This document shows, piece after piece, positions 46,851 through 56,946 of a DNA stretch of 64,000 nt. Location of the stretch: contig NZ_KZ614145.1 of assembly GCF_002884495.1 (NCBI RefSeq), positions 1,936,423 to 2,000,422 on the forward strand, read 5' to 3'. Each line of letters opens with the position of its first letter. Positions within the stretch are counted from its first letter, which is position 1. The position numbers and the translations under genes are program-made. A model generated the notes under the pieces. It saw only the letters and a list, made by a program, of their open reading frames with translations. It searched no databases and had not been told where the DNA came from. The stretch comes from Rummeliibacillus pycnus. Lineage in GTDB: Bacteria > Bacillota > Bacilli > Bacillales_A > Planococcaceae.

Positions 46851-47612
46851 TTAACCCTCCTGCTCGTTCGCTAATTGTACTTTTAATGCACGCATAGCGC
46901 ATTGTGCTGCTTTTTGTTCTGCTTCTTTTTTAGATTTCCCGTTACCTACTCCAAGCTCCTTATTATTTAGCAACACTTGAGAGACAAATGTACGGTTATG
47001 TGCTGGACCATTCTCTTTAATAATTTCATATTGTAATGTTCCTGAATTATTTTGTTGTACAATTTCTTGTAATTGACTCTTAAAGTCCATAACATGTGAA
47101 AAAGTACCGAGCTCAACTTTGGGAAATACAACCTTTTCCAAAAAGCCAACAACTGTTTCTAAACCTTGGTCTAAATATAAAGCACCAATAAATGCTTCAA
47201 AACAATCCGCTAGTAATGCTGGACGTTCACGACCACCTGTAATTTCTTCCCCTTTACCTAGTAATACATATTGACCAAAGTTTAATTCGTTGGCAAAAAT
47301 CACTAGAGATGGCTCACAAACCATTGCTGCACGCAATTTTGTAAGTTCACCTTCACTCATTTTAGGGAATTTTAGGAATAAAAACTTAGAAACAGTTAGC
47401 TCAAGTACAGCGTCTCCTAAAAATTCAAGACGTTCATTATCTTCAAATAGTTTTCGACGATGCTCATTCACAAATGAAGAATGTGTAAAAGCATTATATA
47501 ACAAATTGGCATTGTTAAAATGCAAACCTAAGCGATCCTGTAATTCAGCAAATTTAAGACGTGCTTGTTCTGAAATCGCGCCATTTTTTTGTGAGAGTCC
47601 TTGTATTCTCAT
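46851..47612 (-). CDS. rnc: Ribonuclease III
   Basis: This 253-residue RNase III has the catalytic signature [20 protein letters not shown], the second acidic cluster [18 protein letters not shown] and a C-terminal double-stranded RNA-binding domain ([15 protein letters not shown]). It processes rRNA precursors and scRNA. The ATG at 47612 has GAAGG nine bases upstream; the TTG at 47621 is less likely. It is followed by smc and ftsY as in B. subtilis. Confidence 0.98.
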   Translation of the reverse strand: MRIQGLSQKNGAISEQARLKFAELQDRLGLHFNNANLLYNAFTHSSFVNEHRRKLFEDNERLEFLGDAVLELTVSKFLFLKFPKMSEGELTKLRAAMVCEPSLVIFANELNFGQYVLLGKGEEITGGRERPALLADCFEAFIGALYLDQGLETVVGFLEKVVFPKVELGTFSHVMDFKSQLQEIVQQNNSGTLQYEIIKENGPAHNRTFVSQVLLNNKELGVGNGKSKKEAEQKAAQCAMRALKVQLANEQEG

Positions 47613-47684
47613 CTTTATCAACCTTCTTATTTTCCATTTGGTACATCCTCTAGTTTACCTTTTTCTTTCACATTGTGCAAAAAT

Positions 47685-47723
47685 AAAAAGATAACTTCCC
47701 CCACAATCATTGCAGGGGAAGTT
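47685..47723 (-). terminator. Terminator after acpP
   Basis: Arms AACTTCCCC (47693-47701) and GGGGAAGTT (47715-47723) pair perfectly, followed on the minus strand by TATCTTTTTATTTTT. It ends the lipid operon before rnc. Confidence 0.9.
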
Positions 47724-47748
47724 TAAGTATTGTATATTATACGCTAAA

Positions 47749-47994
47749 TTATTCGACTTTACTTGAAATAAAGTTAACTGCATCACCTACAGTTGCAATT
47801 TTTTCTGCATCCTCGTCGTCAATTTGCATATCAAATTCTTCTTCTAATTCCATTACTAATTCTACTACGTCTAATGAATCCGCACCTAGATCATCACGGA
47901 AAGAAGCTTCTAGTTTCACTTCGCTTTCGTCAACACCTAAACGGTCAACGACAACTTTAGTTACACGTTCGATTACTGTTGCCAAATTGTTCAC
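47749..47994 (-). CDS. acpP: Acyl carrier protein
   Basis: This 81-residue acidic protein has the phosphopantetheine attachment Ser in [18 protein letters not shown]. It carries growing fatty acyl chains for FabD, FabG and PlsX, all encoded immediately upstream. It is slightly longer than B. subtilis AcpA (77). It ends the fapR operon. Confidence 0.98.
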   Translation of the reverse strand: MNNLATVIERVTKVVVDRLGVDESEVKLEASFRDDLGADSLDVVELVMELEEEFDMQIDDEDAEKIATVGDAVNFISSKVE

Positions 47995-48043
47995 CTCCCC
48001 TCAATGATTATACAAGAATCAGTTATACAATAATAGTATAAAA

Positions 48044-48790
48044 CTACATTACCATTCCGCCATCTACATGCAATGTTTGTCCTGTCATATAACTTGCATC
48101 ATCAGAGGCTAAGAATGCAACTACTTTTGCAACATCCTCTGGTTCACCTAATTTTGCTAAAGGTATTTGACTAAGCATTTGAGCTTTAATATCTTCTGGT
48201 AATTCTTCTGTCATGTCAGTATCAATAAAGCCTGGAGCTACAGCATTAACGAAAATATTACGTGCAGCCAACTCTTTGGCAGCTGTTTTTGTAAGACCGA
48301 TGACACCTGCTTTTGCAGCAACATAGTTAGCTTGACCTGCATTACCTGCTACCCCTACAATTGAAGCAATATTAACAATACGACCTGCACGTTGCTTCAT
48401 CATTTGTCGTGTCACTGCTTTCGTACAAAGGAAGACGCCTTTTAGATTGGTATTCATAACGGCATCCCAATCTTCTTCTTTCATACGCATCAATAAATTA
48501 TCTCGTGTGATTCCTGCATTATTTACGAGAATATCAAGAGAGCCATATGTTTCAACTGCTTTCTTCATAAGCATTGAAACCTCATCTGAATCAGATACAT
48601 TCGCTTGAACAGCAATAGCCGCTCCTCCATTTGCTTCAATCTCAGCTACAACGGCTTCAGCTTTTGCTTGATTGCCACTATAATTTACAACTATTTTTGC
48701 ACCTAGATTGGCTAAATGTAGTGCAATTGCTCTTCCAATGCCTCTAGATGCACCTGTAACAACTGCTACTTTACCTATTAAATCTGCCAT
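48044..48790 (-). CDS. fabG: FabG 3-oxoacyl-ACP reductase
   Basis: This 248-residue short-chain dehydrogenase has the NADPH-binding [13 protein letters not shown], the NNAG motif ([12 protein letters not shown]), and catalytic Ser, Tyr and Lys in [23 protein letters not shown]. It reduces 3-oxoacyl-ACP in fatty acid elongation. It starts one base after fabD. Confidence 0.98.
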   Translation of the reverse strand: MADLIGKVAVVTGASRGIGRAIALHLANLGAKIVVNYSGNQAKAEAVVAEIEANGGAAIAVQANVSDSDEVSMLMKKAVETYGSLDILVNNAGITRDNLLMRMKEEDWDAVMNTNLKGVFLCTKAVTRQMMKQRAGRIVNIASIVGVAGNAGQANYVAAKAGVIGLTKTAAKELAARNIFVNAVAPGFIDTDMTEELPEDIKAQMLSQIPLAKLGEPEDVAKVVAFLASDDASYMTGQTLHVDGGMVM

Positions 48791-49735
48791 TTAAGCCCAC
48801 TCCTTTGCTGCTTCTAATACTTGCTCAAATGTTGCTTCATCATATACACAATACGTTTTGACTTTACGATCTACTTTTTTCACTAAACCGCTTAAAACTT
48901 TCCCAGGACCACATTCAATGAAGACATCTACACCTTCAGATAGTAATGTGCGAACTGAATCTTCCCATAATACTGGTGAATATAATTGTTCAACAAGTAG
49001 ATTTGGAATAACCTCTTTTGAAGTAACAGGTTGTGCATTTACATTTGCAATTACTGGTACATCAGCATCCTGCATGTCAATTTTATCTAACATTTCTTGA
49101 AGTTTACTTGCAGCTGGACGCATTAATTCTGAATGAAAAGGACCACTAACAACTAAAGGAATAGCACGTTTTGCACCCGCTTCTTTTGCTTTTGCAGAAG
49201 CTTCTTCTACACCTTTAGCTGTACCCGAAATCACAATTTGGCCAGGGCAATTTAAGTTGGCAAGTTGTACCACTTCTCCAGTAGCTGATACTTCATCTGT
49301 TACTTGCTTTAAAGCATCTCGGTCTAAACCTAAAATAGCAGCCATTGCACCAAGTCCTGCTGGTACGGCTTCGTTCATATAAATCCCACGATTATGTACA
49401 GCACGTACACCATCAGCAAAAGACATGACGCCTGAAGCAACAAGTGCAGCATACTCACCCAAACTGTGCCCTGCAGTAAAATCTGGTGTTATACCTGCTT
49501 GTTTTAATTTTTCAGCAATCATTACTCCTGTCGTTAATAATGCTGGTTGTGCATGATAAGTTAATGTTAGTTCTTCTTGAGGACCTTCTAACATTAATTT
49601 TGATAATTCAATACCTAATAATTTGTCAGCTTCATCATAGTATTTTTTACATGCAGATTCACTTGAAACAAATTCTTGTCCCATTCCTACAGTTTGTGAG
49701 CCTTGCCCTGGAAATACAAAAGCAATTTTCGTCAT
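48791..49735 (-). CDS. fabD: FabD malonyl-CoA:ACP transacylase
   Basis: This 314-residue transacylase has FPGQGSQTVGMG near the start, the active Ser in AGHSLGEYAAL, and the catalytic His in SGPFHSELM. It charges ACP with malonyl groups. Length and motifs are standard. It lies between plsX and fabG. Confidence 0.98.
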   Translation of the reverse strand: MTKIAFVFPGQGSQTVGMGQEFVSSESACKKYYDEADKLLGIELSKLMLEGPQEELTLTYHAQPALLTTGVMIAEKLKQAGITPDFTAGHSLGEYAALVASGVMSFADGVRAVHNRGIYMNEAVPAGLGAMAAILGLDRDALKQVTDEVSATGEVVQLANLNCPGQIVISGTAKGVEEASAKAKEAGAKRAIPLVVSGPFHSELMRPAASKLQEMLDKIDMQDADVPVIANVNAQPVTSKEVIPNLLVEQLYSPVLWEDSVRTLLSEGVDVFIECGPGKVLSGLVKKVDRKVKTYCVYDEATFEQVLEAAKEWA

Positions 49736-49786
49736 TTTTTATTCCCCTTTGTCTCATACATTTAAAGTTCTTTGGAATATTGTATT

Positions 49787-50773
49787 CTAACTTTCTTTGC
49801 TAATAGTCGCATCGATTGTTGGAATTACATTATGTTCTACCATTTTACGTGCTTGGCGGATTGCACTAGCAAATGCATTTGCATTGGATGAGCCATGTGC
49901 CTTAATAACTGGTGCCTTTAAACCAAATAAGGCTGCACCACCATACTCTGTATAATCCATTTTATTTTTTAATTCTTTTAAGTTGTTTTTCATTAGAAGT
50001 GCAGCTACTTTTGTTTTGGTAGAAGCAAAAAATGCTTCTTTTAACATTTTAAAAACACTACCAGCAGTACCTTCGATTGTCTTTAATACCATATTCCCTG
50101 TAAAGCCATCTGTTACAACTACATCAGCAACATGATTTAAGAGTTCACGTGACTCAACATTACCGATAAAGTTGATAGGTGCTTCTTTTAATAGTGTAAA
50201 TGCATGTTTTGCAAGTTCGTTTCCTTTTTTATCCTCTGTTCCTATATTTAATAGACCAACTGAAGGATTTTTAATACCACGAACTTGTTGTGCATAGACA
50301 CTTCCCATAATAGCGTACTGTACTAAATTTTCAGGTTTTGCATCTGCATTAGATCCTAAATCTAGCATATCAAAACCACTTCCATTCAAAGTAGGCAATG
50401 TTGTGGATAGTGCTGGACGATCAATTCCTTCAATACGGTGAACAATAAATAATCCTGTCGCCATTAAAGCACCTGTATTTCCTGCTGAAATACAAGCATC
50501 TGCTTCACCATTTGCAACAGCTTCTGCCATTTTAACCATTGAAGCGTCTTTTTTACGTCGAACAGCGCGTACAGGTTCATCCGTACCTTCAATTACTTCT
50601 TGACAATCAATAACAGTAATATGACTTAGATCTTTTAAATAAGGTTGCATTTTCTCTTTGTTACCATATAGTAAAATGTCTAAGTCACTAGATATTTCTA
50701 ATGCTTGATAAATTCCTTCGATAATGGCTTGTGGGGCATTGTCTCCGCCCATACCATCAACTGCTAATTTCAT
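49787..50773 (-). CDS. plsX: PlsX phosphate acyltransferase
   Basis: This 328-residue PlsX begins [20 protein letters not shown], with [13 protein letters not shown] and [14 protein letters not shown] further on. It converts acyl-ACP to acyl-phosphate for PlsY in phospholipid synthesis, linking fatty acid and membrane synthesis. It starts directly after the fapR stop. Confidence 0.98.
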   Translation of the reverse strand: MKLAVDGMGGDNAPQAIIEGIYQALEISSDLDILLYGNKEKMQPYLKDLSHITVIDCQEVIEGTDEPVRAVRRKKDASMVKMAEAVANGEADACISAGNTGALMATGLFIVHRIEGIDRPALSTTLPTLNGSGFDMLDLGSNADAKPENLVQYAIMGSVYAQQVRGIKNPSVGLLNIGTEDKKGNELAKHAFTLLKEAPINFIGNVESRELLNHVADVVVTDGFTGNMVLKTIEGTAGSVFKMLKEAFFASTKTKVAALLMKNNLKELKNKMDYTEYGGAALFGLKAPVIKAHGSSNANAFASAIRQARKMVEHNVIPTIDATISKES

Positions 50774-51358
50774 TTATTTTTCACCTTTACCTTTCGTTCG
50801 ATACATTTCAAATTGCCCTGTAAAAACAGTATTACCCTCAACAGTTGAGGTAACTGTGACGAACGTTCGATTCCGATCATTATCTTTACCCGTAACAACA
50901 GCTTTTGATACGACACGGTTTCCTGCTCTTACTGGTTTCAAAAAGTGAATATCAGAATGGACAGTTAAAGCTAATTGATCATTGATAACAGCAACTGCTA
51001 AAGAATTCGCTTGCGCAAACAAGTGATGTCCCCTTGCAATGCCGTTTCGTTGGAAAACATGTTCTTCTCCAACATCAAAGATTGATAAAGCACGTTCATC
51101 CAATTCTATATCAATAATTTCACCAATGACTTCATCTATAGGTAAAGTTTTCACTTCATTTTCGAAATTATTAGCGGCAACGTCCTTTATTCGCTCACGT
51201 AATTCTGGGATGGACAATTCCATACGATCAAGTCTAATTGTTTGAACACTTACATGAAACTTTGTAGCAAGCTGTTCATCCGTGACGAATGGGTTTTCTT
51301 GAATCGTTTGCTGCAATAATAGTTGTCGTTCTTTTTTAGAGTACTTCATATTATTCAT
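50774..51358 (-). CDS. fapR: FapR repressor of fatty acid and phospholipid synthesis
   Basis: This 194-residue repressor has an N-terminal helix-turn-helix ([24 protein letters not shown]) and a C-terminal hot-dog domain that binds malonyl-CoA ([20 protein letters not shown]). It represses its own operon and other lipid genes until malonyl-CoA accumulates. The start is ATG at 51358 behind AAGGGG. A matching operator overlaps its promoter. Confidence 0.97.
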   Translation of the reverse strand: MNNMKYSKKERQLLLQQTIQENPFVTDEQLATKFHVSVQTIRLDRMELSIPELRERIKDVAANNFENEVKTLPIDEVIGEIIDIELDERALSIFDVGEEHVFQRNGIARGHHLFAQANSLAVAVINDQLALTVHSDIHFLKPVRAGNRVVSKAVVTGKDNDRNRTFVTVTSTVEGNTVFTGQFEMYRTKGKGEK

Positions 51359-51373
51359 CGTCGCCCCTTAATA

Positions 51374-51390
51374 TTAGCACTTGGTACTAA
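51374..51390 (-). promoter_or_regulatory. FapR operator
   Basis: On the minus strand TTAGTACCAAGTGCTAA is a 17-bp partial palindrome of the known FapR-box type (TTAGTACC ... CTAA). It begins four bases after the -10 box and covers the likely transcription start of fapR, consistent with autorepression. Confidence 0.8.
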
Positions 51391-51394
51391 TATC

Positions 51395-51423
51395 AGTATA
51401 TAAATATAAAAAAAAGAATGCAA
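51395..51423 (-). promoter_or_regulatory. Predicted promoter of fapR-plsX-fabD-fabG-acpP
   Basis: TATACT (51400-51395, five of six) stands 17 bases after a weak -35 TTGCAT (51423-51418). The -35 lies inside the terminator stem of recG. The adjoining FapR operator supports this placement. Confidence 0.55.
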
Positions 51424-51456
51424 GTGTTGTTTTTATTAGAACACTTGCATTCTTTT
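51412..51456 (-). terminator. Terminator after recG, overlapping the fapR promoter
   Basis: A perfect 14-bp stem (AGAATGCAAGTGTT at 51415-51428 with AACACTTGCATTCT at 51440-51453), extended by A-T pairs, is followed on the minus strand by eight T. It begins just after the recG stop. Confidence 0.93.
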
Positions 51457-51458
51457 GC

Positions 51459-53504
51459 TTAATCAATTCTTTCTCCATCAAGTGCACCTGATGACTGTAG
51501 ATTTTGGCGTAATACTTTATAGTCTTCATCATGCCAAAATGCTTCAGACTGTATGAGCCTAACTGCATCTTGTCTAGCCACTTCCAATGCTCGATAGTCA
51601 TGAACAAGATCTGCCATTTTAAATTCTGGTAAGCCACTTTGTTTTTTCCCAAAGAAATCACCAGGCCCGCGAAGTTCTAAATCTTTTTCTGCCAATCGAA
51701 AGCCATCGTTTGTTTCAGTCATTGAAATCATTCTTTCTTTGCCTTCTTCACTTTTTGGATCTGCTATTAACACACAATAGGATTGATATTCACCACGTCC
51801 GACACGGCCACGCAATTGATGAAGTTGGGCTAATCCAAAACGTTCAGCATCATAAATAACCATGAATGTTGCATTTGGGACATTCACGCCTACTTCAACA
51901 ACTGTTGTAGAAACCAACACATCTAGCTTTCCTTCACTATATGCACGCATTACTTCATCTTTTTCAACGGCAGATAATCGACCATGCATAAGTCCTACTT
52001 TGAATTTTCCTTTAAATACAGTAGCTAACTGTTGATAAACGTCTACAGCATTTTGGACATCAAGTTTATCCGACTCTTCAATTAATGGACAAATCACATA
52101 TGCCTGACGACCAGCTATAAGCTCTTTTTCCATCCGAGAAAGAACCTGATTAAATTGTTCATGTTTGACCCAAAGCGTTTGGATTTTTTTTCGTCCTGCT
52201 GGCATTTCATCGATGATTGAAACATCCATTTCACCAAATGCTGTTATAGATAAAGTTCTAGGAATGGGTGTAGCAGTCATAAAAAGCACATCTGGACTTT
52301 CACCTTTTTCACGCAATATTCTACGTTGTTCAACCCCAAAACGATGTTGTTCATCCGTTATAACAAATCCCAATTTACGGAAGGTTACATCTGGTTGAAT
52401 CAACGCATGTGTCCCAACCACTACATCTATTTCTCCATTAGCTAATCTTTCAATTAATTCTCGTCTTGCTTTTGCTTTAATCGAACCAGAAAGTAGTGCT
52501 ACTTCAACCCCAAATGGTCTTAGCCATTCATCAAGTGATGCGGCATGTTGCTCAGCCAAAATTTCAGTAGGAGCCATAAGAGCACCTTGAAAGCCAGCTG
52601 TTACAGCGGAATACAATCCAATTGCTGCCACTACTGTTTTACCTGAACCTACATCGCCTTGCAGTAATCTATTCATACGATGAGGAACTAATAAATCCTT
52701 AGATATCTCATTCACTACACGTTTTTGTGCATTTGTTAATTCATAAGGTAAAGAAGAAATGAATTCTCGAACTTTTTGTAGATTATAGTGAATGGCAATT
52801 CCACGATCCTCTTCGCGACGTATTTTTCTTAACGCTTGGATTTTCAATTGAAATTGTAATAATTCTTCATATACAAAACGACGTCTAGCCTGTTTTACAT
52901 GATGAGCATCCTTTGGAAAATGAATACCTTCTAACGCTTCTTGTATAGATAATAATTGATAGTCTGTTCTAAGCGGATTTGGCAAAGACTCTGGGAGTAT
53001 TTCTTTCACTTCATCTAACGCTTGTCTCATAAATTGACGGAATTTCTTTTGTGTTAGCTTTCCCTTTAGACTATAAACTGGTTCAAAATCAGCTTGATCT
53101 GTTTTAGGTCCAAATACGACATTACTTCCATTAATCACCTGACGGCCTTTATCCCATTTTCCAGTTACTGTTACTATTGCACCAGGGATAAGCTTATTCC
53201 GTAAGTATCCTTGGTTAAAAAATACAAGTTTTATGAGATGTCGTCCTGCTAACATTTGAACTTGTAAACGTGATTTATTTCTACCTAGATATAAGACAAC
53301 CGGTTCACTTTCAATTCGTCCTTCTACTGTCACTCTTTCGTTATGTGGGGTTTCTGCCAAATCTTTTAAACGAAAATCTTCATGACGATAGGGGAAGGTC
53401 CAAATTAAGTCATTTAGTGTTTCGATGCCCATTAAACGCATTACTTCAGCAGAAGATTTTCCAACTCCCTTTAAATCAGTTACTTTTTGCAATATATCAG
53501 TCAC
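51459..53504 (-). CDS. recG: RecG ATP-dependent DNA helicase
   Basis: This ~681-residue helicase has an N-terminal wedge/OB domain and helicase motifs GDVGSGKTVVA (I), MAPTEILAEQH (Ia), VITDEQHRFGVEQR (II) and MTATPIPRTL (III), followed by QLRGRVGRG. It remodels stalled replication forks. The likely start is GTG at 53504, eight bases inside the end of sdaAA, giving a length close to B. subtilis RecG. The ribosome-binding site there is poor (GGCGGGG is 12 bases away), so translation may depend on sdaAA. Confidence 0.95.
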   Translation of the reverse strand: MTDILQKVTDLKGVGKSSAEVMRLMGIETLNDLIWTFPYRHEDFRLKDLAETPHNERVTVEGRIESEPVVLYLGRNKSRLQVQMLAGRHLIKLVFFNQGYLRNKLIPGAIVTVTGKWDKGRQVINGSNVVFGPKTDQADFEPVYSLKGKLTQKKFRQFMRQALDEVKEILPESLPNPLRTDYQLLSIQEALEGIHFPKDAHHVKQARRRFVYEELLQFQLKIQALRKIRREEDRGIAIHYNLQKVREFISSLPYELTNAQKRVVNEISKDLLVPHRMNRLLQGDVGSGKTVVAAIGLYSAVTAGFQGALMAPTEILAEQHAASLDEWLRPFGVEVALLSGSIKAKARRELIERLANGEIDVVVGTHALIQPDVTFRKLGFVITDEQHRFGVEQRRILREKGESPDVLFMTATPIPRTLSITAFGEMDVSIIDEMPAGRKKIQTLWVKHEQFNQVLSRMEKELIAGRQAYVICPLIEESDKLDVQNAVDVYQQLATVFKGKFKVGLMHGRLSAVEKDEVMRAYSEGKLDVLVSTTVVEVGVNVPNATFMVIYDAERFGLAQLHQLRGRVGRGEYQSYCVLIADPKSEEGKERMISMTETNDGFRLAEKDLELRGPGDFFGKKQSGLPEFKMADLVHDYRALEVARQDAVRLIQSEAFWHDEDYKVLRQNLQSSGALDGERID

Positions 53505-54393
53505 GATGTAACACGGCCCCGCCGAAGATTTTCGCTTCAAGTGCCTTTCCTGTTGGTGTTGCTGCTAAACCACCTTGAGCAGTTTCTTTTAAAGCTACTG
53601 GCATTGTTTGTCCGATACGGAACATAGCACCAATTACTTCATCTGTTGGTATACGACTTTTAACACCAGCTAACGCCATATCTGCGGCCACCATTGCATT
53701 AGCAGCTCCCATTGCATTACGTTTTACACATGGTACCTCTACTAAACCAGCTACTGGATCGCATACAAGTCCCAACATATTTTTTAAAGAGATTGCAAAA
53801 GCATGAGAACTTTGTTCTGGTGTTCCTCCAGCCATTTCAACGATTGAAGCTGCAGCCATCGCAGCAGCAGAACCGACCTCTGCCTGACAACCACCTGCTG
53901 CACCTGAGATTGATGCATTATTTGCTACTACAAATCCAAATGCTCCGGCTGTAAATAGATAACGGATCATTTGTTCTTTTGTTGGGTTTAATTTATTTTT
54001 GACTGCAAAAAGCGTACCAGGTACAACTCCTGCTGAACCTGCTGTAGGGGTTGCACAAATAGTCCCCATTGCAGCATTTACTTCGTTCGTTGCAACAGCT
54101 TTACTGACAGCATCTAGCAAAAGGTTTCCAGATAACCCTTTACCTGATTGTATATATTTTTGGAGCAACACAGCATCTCCACCCGTTAAACCAGTAACGG
54201 ATTGTACACCTTTCAAACCTCTTTCTACAGCTTCTTCCATTACTTTGAGGTTACGTGACATTTGATCCATAATTTCTTCTCTGCTACGTTCTGACATTAA
54301 AATTTCTTGTTCTATCATCACTTCAGAGATTAGTTTATTTTCTCGTTCTGCACGTTCTACCAATTCTCTAACATTACGAAATAATACTTCCAT
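53497..54393 (-). CDS. sdaAA: L-serine dehydratase, alpha subunit
   Basis: This 298-residue SdaAA has the conserved cysteine-containing segments ICATPTAGSAGVVPGTL, GGCQAEVGSAAAM and CDPVAGLVEVPCVKRNA that ligate the 4Fe-4S cluster. With SdaAB, encoded 12 bases upstream, it deaminates serine to pyruvate and ammonia. The coding end overlaps recG. Confidence 0.97.
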   Translation of the reverse strand: MEVLFRNVRELVERAERENKLISEVMIEQEILMSERSREEIMDQMSRNLKVMEEAVERGLKGVQSVTGLTGGDAVLLQKYIQSGKGLSGNLLLDAVSKAVATNEVNAAMGTICATPTAGSAGVVPGTLFAVKNKLNPTKEQMIRYLFTAGAFGFVVANNASISGAAGGCQAEVGSAAAMAAASIVEMAGGTPEQSSHAFAISLKNMLGLVCDPVAGLVEVPCVKRNAMGAANAMVAADMALAGVKSRIPTDEVIGAMFRIGQTMPVALKETAQGGLAATPTGKALEAKIFGGAVLHRD

Positions 54394-54405
54394 CTGCTAT
54401 ACCTC

Positions 54406-55068
54406 CTAGTTTTTAATACGTGTGACCTTCGTAATATTTGGTAGACGCTCAATTTCTTCTAAAATTAATTGATCAATATTTTGATCAACCTCTATTACCA
54501 TTAAAGCCATATTACCACGCTCTTTACGAGAAACTTCCATATGACCAATATTTATATTATGCTTAGCAAGACAATTGGCAACGTTTGCAATGCAACCTGC
54601 TCGGTCATCATGAACAACTAAAATTGCTGGCATTCCTCCTGATAAGCGAAGTGGGAACCCATTAAGCTCTGTTATTTCAATTGCTCCCCCTCCAATTGAA
54701 ATACCAACCATTGACATTTCTGTATTCTCATCACCAATTACAATTCTTGCAGTATTAGGGTGTTCTGTATGATCTGTTTCTGTGATAAATTCAAATGTTA
54801 AGCCTGCATCTGCAGCATCTTTAAAAGCAGTTTTAATTCTTTCATCAAAAGTATCATAATCTAGTAAGCCTCCGATTATAGCTACATCAGTTCCATGTCC
54901 TTTATACGTTTCAGCAAAAGAACCATATAAGTAGATTTTAGCCCATTTAGGTTGTCTTCCAAACAAATCTCTAGCAACACGACCAATTCGAGCAGCACCG
55001 GCAGTATGGGACGAAGAGGGGCCAATCATAACTGGACCAATAATATCAAAGACAGATGTAAATTTCAT
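54406..55068 (-). CDS. sdaAB: L-serine dehydratase, beta subunit
   Basis: This 220-residue subunit has GPVMIGPSSSHTAGAARIGR near the start and a C-terminal ACT domain (ILVVHDDRAGCIANVANCLA) likely to sense serine. The ATG at 55068 is preceded by GGGGAG and gives the same length as in B. subtilis; the frame from 55089 is longer by seven residues without support. It is the first gene of sdaAB-sdaAA-recG. Confidence 0.97.
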   Translation of the reverse strand: MKFTSVFDIIGPVMIGPSSSHTAGAARIGRVARDLFGRQPKWAKIYLYGSFAETYKGHGTDVAIIGGLLDYDTFDERIKTAFKDAADAGLTFEFITETDHTEHPNTARIVIGDENTEMSMVGISIGGGAIEITELNGFPLRLSGGMPAILVVHDDRAGCIANVANCLAKHNINIGHMEVSRKERGNMALMVIEVDQNIDQLILEEIERLPNITKVTRIKN

Positions 55069-55125
55069 AATTTCTCCCCACGTTTTCAAAGTTAATATTC
55101 AAACCTAATATTACACGAATCAATT

Positions 55126-55154
55126 CATATAACCAAATATTTTAGTTTTGTCTA
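55126..55154 (-). promoter_or_regulatory. Possible promoter of sdaAB
   Basis: TAGACA (55154-55149), a 17-base spacer and TATATG (55131-55126) lie about 60 bases before the sdaAB start. The -10 matches four of six, so this is a weak call. Confidence 0.32.
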
Positions 55155-55204
55155 AAGTTTCTCTATATCTAGCTCTTTATATAAAATCAAATTCCACAAC
55201 AACT

Positions 55205-55246
55205 TCACAGAAAAACGGCTGAGAAGTAACCTTCTCAGCCGTTTTT
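55205..55246 (-). terminator. Terminator after fakA
   Basis: A perfect 16-bp stem (AAAAACGGCTGAGAAG at 55211-55226 with CTTCTCAGCCGTTTTT at 55231-55246) with a four-base loop and a T run on the minus strand. It separates yloU-fakA from sdaAB. Confidence 0.95.
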
Positions 55247-55263
55247 CTTTCAATTACTAAAAA

Positions 55264-56928
55264 TTATTCAACAGAAATGATGTAAGGGTAAAGTGGTTGT
55301 TGACCATCATGAACTTCTACTTCAACTTCTGGATATTTTTCTTCGATGAATTCAATATACTCATCTACTGTTTCTTTTTCTACGTCTTTTCCATATAATA
55401 CTGTGACAATTTCTGAATCTTCATCAATCATGTCACTAACTAAAAGTTCAGATGCTACTTTTAAAGAAGGAGTAGCTTGAATGATGCTACCGTCTTTAAT
55501 AGCCATGTAATCGTCTTTATGAATTTCCACTCCATCAATTGAAGTATCACGTACTGCAAAAGTAATTTGCCCTGATTTCACATTGACAAATGCCTCTGTC
55601 ATATGTTTTTGATTGTCTTCAACTGAAAGTTCAGGATTGAATGCAAGAATTGCAGACATACCTTGTGGGATAGATTTAGTTGGCACAACAGCTGCATCGA
55701 TATCTACTAATTCAGTTGCTTGTTCTGCAGCCATTACAATGTTTTTGTTATTTGGTAGAATTAAAACCTTTTCGGCTCCTACTTCTTTAATAGCATTGAC
55801 AATGTCTTCAGTAGAAGGATTCATTGTTTGACCGCCTTCAATAACGTATGAAGCACCAACACTTTCTAGAAGTTTTGCAACGCCTTCACCCATTGCAACT
55901 GTGACAATTGCATATGGTTGCTTTTTCACTTCTTTTTTCATAGGGCTTTTAGATTCTTCTTTATTAGAATCCTCACCAACGATTGCTGAGTGTTGTAAAC
56001 GCATATTGTCTACTTTTACTTTTACTAAGCTACCATATTGATGACCATATGAGATAACGGCTCCTGGCGTTTCAGTATGGACATGAATTTTCACAACCTC
56101 ATCATCAGAAATAACAAGTAATGAATCGCCAAATCTGCTCATATCTTCTCTGAATTCTACTTCATTAAATGGTTTTTTGTCTGCTTCAAAACGAACCATA
56201 AATTCTGTACAATAACCGTACACAATTTCAGAAGTATCCATAAACTCTTGCGCTTTATGGTGTTCTGCGTTTACTAAATCTTCAATTGAATTGACTTTTG
56301 TAGCAGTTGGTATTTCTTCGCCTTTTAATGCAGCCGTAAATCCTTCATATACAAATACTAAACCTTGACCACCACTATCAACGACACCCACTTCTTTCAA
56401 TACTGGTAATAATTCTGGTGTTTTTGCAAGCGCTTCTTTCGCAGCAGCTAAAATTTCTTCCATGATTACAACAATATCTTGTTCTGTTTTTGCAACTTCT
56501 ACTGCCTTTTCGGAAGCTTCACGTGCAACCGTAAGAATTGTACCTTCAACAGGCTTCATAACCGCTTTATAAGCCGTTTCAACACCATATTGGAATGCTT
56601 GTGCAAATTTCACCGCATCTAATTCTTTTTCTTTTTCTACAGCTTTAGCGAATCCTCGGAATAATTGTGATAAGATAACACCAGAGTTACCACGAGCCCC
56701 CATCAATAAACCTTTTGATAACGCTTGAGCTGTTTTACCGATACTTTCCTGTTTGTTGATAGCGGTTTCTTTTGCGCCCGATGTCATTGATAAATTCATA
56801 TTCGTACCTGTATCACCATCTGGTACAGGGAATACGTTTAACGAATCGACATATTCTGCATTTTGAGATAAATGGTTCGATCCAGCTTGTACCATTTCCG
56901 CGAATTTAATCCCGTCTAGCGACTTCAT
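55264..56928 (-). CDS. fakA: FakA (YloV) fatty acid kinase subunit
   Basis: This 554-residue protein has an N-terminal DhaL-type kinase domain (VFPVPDGDTGTNMNLSMTSG; GLLMGARGNSGVILSQLFRG) and a C-terminal FakA-specific region. FakA phosphorylates exogenous fatty acids bound to FakB proteins for PlsY. No FakB gene is present in the window. It lies 18 bases after yloU and ends at a strong terminator. The role is well supported in S. aureus; for Bacillales it is by homology. Confidence 0.95.
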   Translation of the reverse strand: MKSLDGIKFAEMVQAGSNHLSQNAEYVDSLNVFPVPDGDTGTNMNLSMTSGAKETAINKQESIGKTAQALSKGLLMGARGNSGVILSQLFRGFAKAVEKEKELDAVKFAQAFQYGVETAYKAVMKPVEGTILTVAREASEKAVEVAKTEQDIVVIMEEILAAAKEALAKTPELLPVLKEVGVVDSGGQGLVFVYEGFTAALKGEEIPTATKVNSIEDLVNAEHHKAQEFMDTSEIVYGYCTEFMVRFEADKKPFNEVEFREDMSRFGDSLLVISDDEVVKIHVHTETPGAVISYGHQYGSLVKVKVDNMRLQHSAIVGEDSNKEESKSPMKKEVKKQPYAIVTVAMGEGVAKLLESVGASYVIEGGQTMNPSTEDIVNAIKEVGAEKVLILPNNKNIVMAAEQATELVDIDAAVVPTKSIPQGMSAILAFNPELSVEDNQKHMTEAFVNVKSGQITFAVRDTSIDGVEIHKDDYMAIKDGSIIQATPSLKVASELLVSDMIDEDSEIVTVLYGKDVEKETVDEYIEFIEEKYPEVEVEVHDGQQPLYPYIISVE

Positions 56929-56946
56929 TTGAATAAGTTCCTCCTC

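Noticed and set aside
51374-51661. 95-residue minus-strand frame at the recG end
   Set aside because: It overlaps recG out of frame and runs through the terminator and FapR operator.
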